Source of the DNA: Tessaracoccus aquimaris
GTDB lineage: Bacteria > Actinomycetota > Actinomycetes > Propionibacteriales > Propionibacteriaceae
Assembly: GCF_001997345.1 (NCBI RefSeq)
Contig: NZ_CP019606.1
Coordinates: 2,418,001-2,482,000, forward strand
Direction of reading: 5' to 3'
Length of the DNA: 64,000 nt
Shown piece by piece: positions 63,701-64,000 of this stretch (positions within the stretch are counted from its first letter, which is position 1; every line of letters begins with the position of its first letter). The position numbers and the translations under genes are program-made. The notes under the pieces are model-generated. The model did not search any database. It saw only the letters and a list, made by a program, of their open reading frames with translations, and was not told the origin of the DNA.

Positions 63701-64000
63701 ATGCTGAGGCTCGTGGTCTTCGCCATCGCGATCAACGACGTGCGCGACATCTTCGGCGCGGATGCCGCCCTCGCCGAGCGCCTCCGTCAGGTCGCGGCCA
63801 CCCGCTTCGGGGAGGCCGCACCGCAGAAGAGGCACTGGTTCAAGCCCATGCAGCGCCGCGATCCCGACACCGAGGTCCGCACCGACCGGCCGCTGCGCAC
63901 CGACGTCGACGCGCTGCTCAGCGGCGGCTACATCGAGCCCGACCGCACCGTGTTCTGCTGGCGCATCCTGCTCGCCTGGCTCGACGACCTCGCCGCCGCC
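63701..64000 (+). CDS. Hypothetical protein, 3' truncated by window edge
   Basis: The first 100 residues of a soluble protein starting MLRLVVFAIAINDVRDIFGA, with GGTGGAAG ahead of ATG 63701. A TDVDALLSGGYIEPDRT segment and WRILLAWLDDLAA follow; the frame is still open at the edge. The beta-alpha start and the helical region suggest a small alpha/beta domain. I do not recognise the family. Confidence 0.7.
   Translation, partial: MLRLVVFAIAINDVRDIFGADAALAERLRQVAATRFGEAAPQKRHWFKPMQRRDPDTEVRTDRPLRTDVDALLSGGYIEPDRTVFCWRILLAWLDDLAAA

Overview
The window is a high-GC chromosomal segment from an actinobacterium. The conserved block glpR/sepX – glp(moeA) – 5-formyl-THF cyclo-ligase – FmdB – SAF protein – mscL, an IdeR/DtxR regulator, GTG starts, probable leaderless genes and a pyruvate:ferredoxin oxidoreductase fit a facultatively anaerobic member of the Propionibacteriaceae (Tessaracoccus-like). 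The family placement is inference; no marker gene was searched.

Layout. (1) 0–4.8 kb: the end of a CUT1 sugar-binding protein, two permeases and an (alpha/alpha)6-type glycosidase form a sugar-uptake operon. (2) 4.8–11.3 kb: NhaD-type antiporter, flavin reductase, a frameshifted DUF805 protein, a ferredoxin-reductase-like flavoprotein and a His-rich CopB-type metal ATPase behind a CsoR-like palindrome. (3) 11.3–26.8 kb: a large minus-strand operon (oligopeptide-type ABC transporter, GH1, GH3, GH43, GH78, DUF1593) for import and breakdown of plant glycans. It is divergent from a TetR-family regulator with a 9-bp inverted-repeat operator between them. (4) 26.9–34.5 kb: a broken ankyrin/SUFU-like gene, tRNA-Ala, the cell-division pair glpR/glp, folate, FmdB, SAF, mscL and a UDP-glucose pyrophosphorylase. 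(5) 34.6–39.5 kb: ApbE, a membrane-fused copper nitrite reductase, a NnrS-like membrane protein and DUF2249, a nitrite/NO module. (6) 39.6–51.2 kb: tRNA-Arg, aldo/keto reductase and GNAT, then an accessory-looking block. In that block two large paralogous proteins of unknown function, each built from two homologous halves, flank an Na+/H+ antiporter fused to a UBP zinc finger and a TrxR-like flavoprotein without its active-site cysteines. Dense short repeats lie around them. (7) 51.2–57.4 kb: a DHOD-like protein, NifJ and a GltD-like ferredoxin flavoprotein in one operon (pyruvate oxidation and electron transfer). (8) 57.9–64 kb: thioredoxin, methyltransferase, IdeR, SRPBCC, NagA, SerC and small envelope proteins.

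Two signals cut across the window. At least six genes are broken by the loss of exactly one base in a G/C run, and restoring that base gives an intact family member each time; this looks like sequencing error rather than decay. There is also a repeated element of exactly 80 bp with inverted TTGAGCA…TGCTCAA ends, in three close copies and one diverged copy, plus REP-like repeats amplified in tandem in several intergenic regions.
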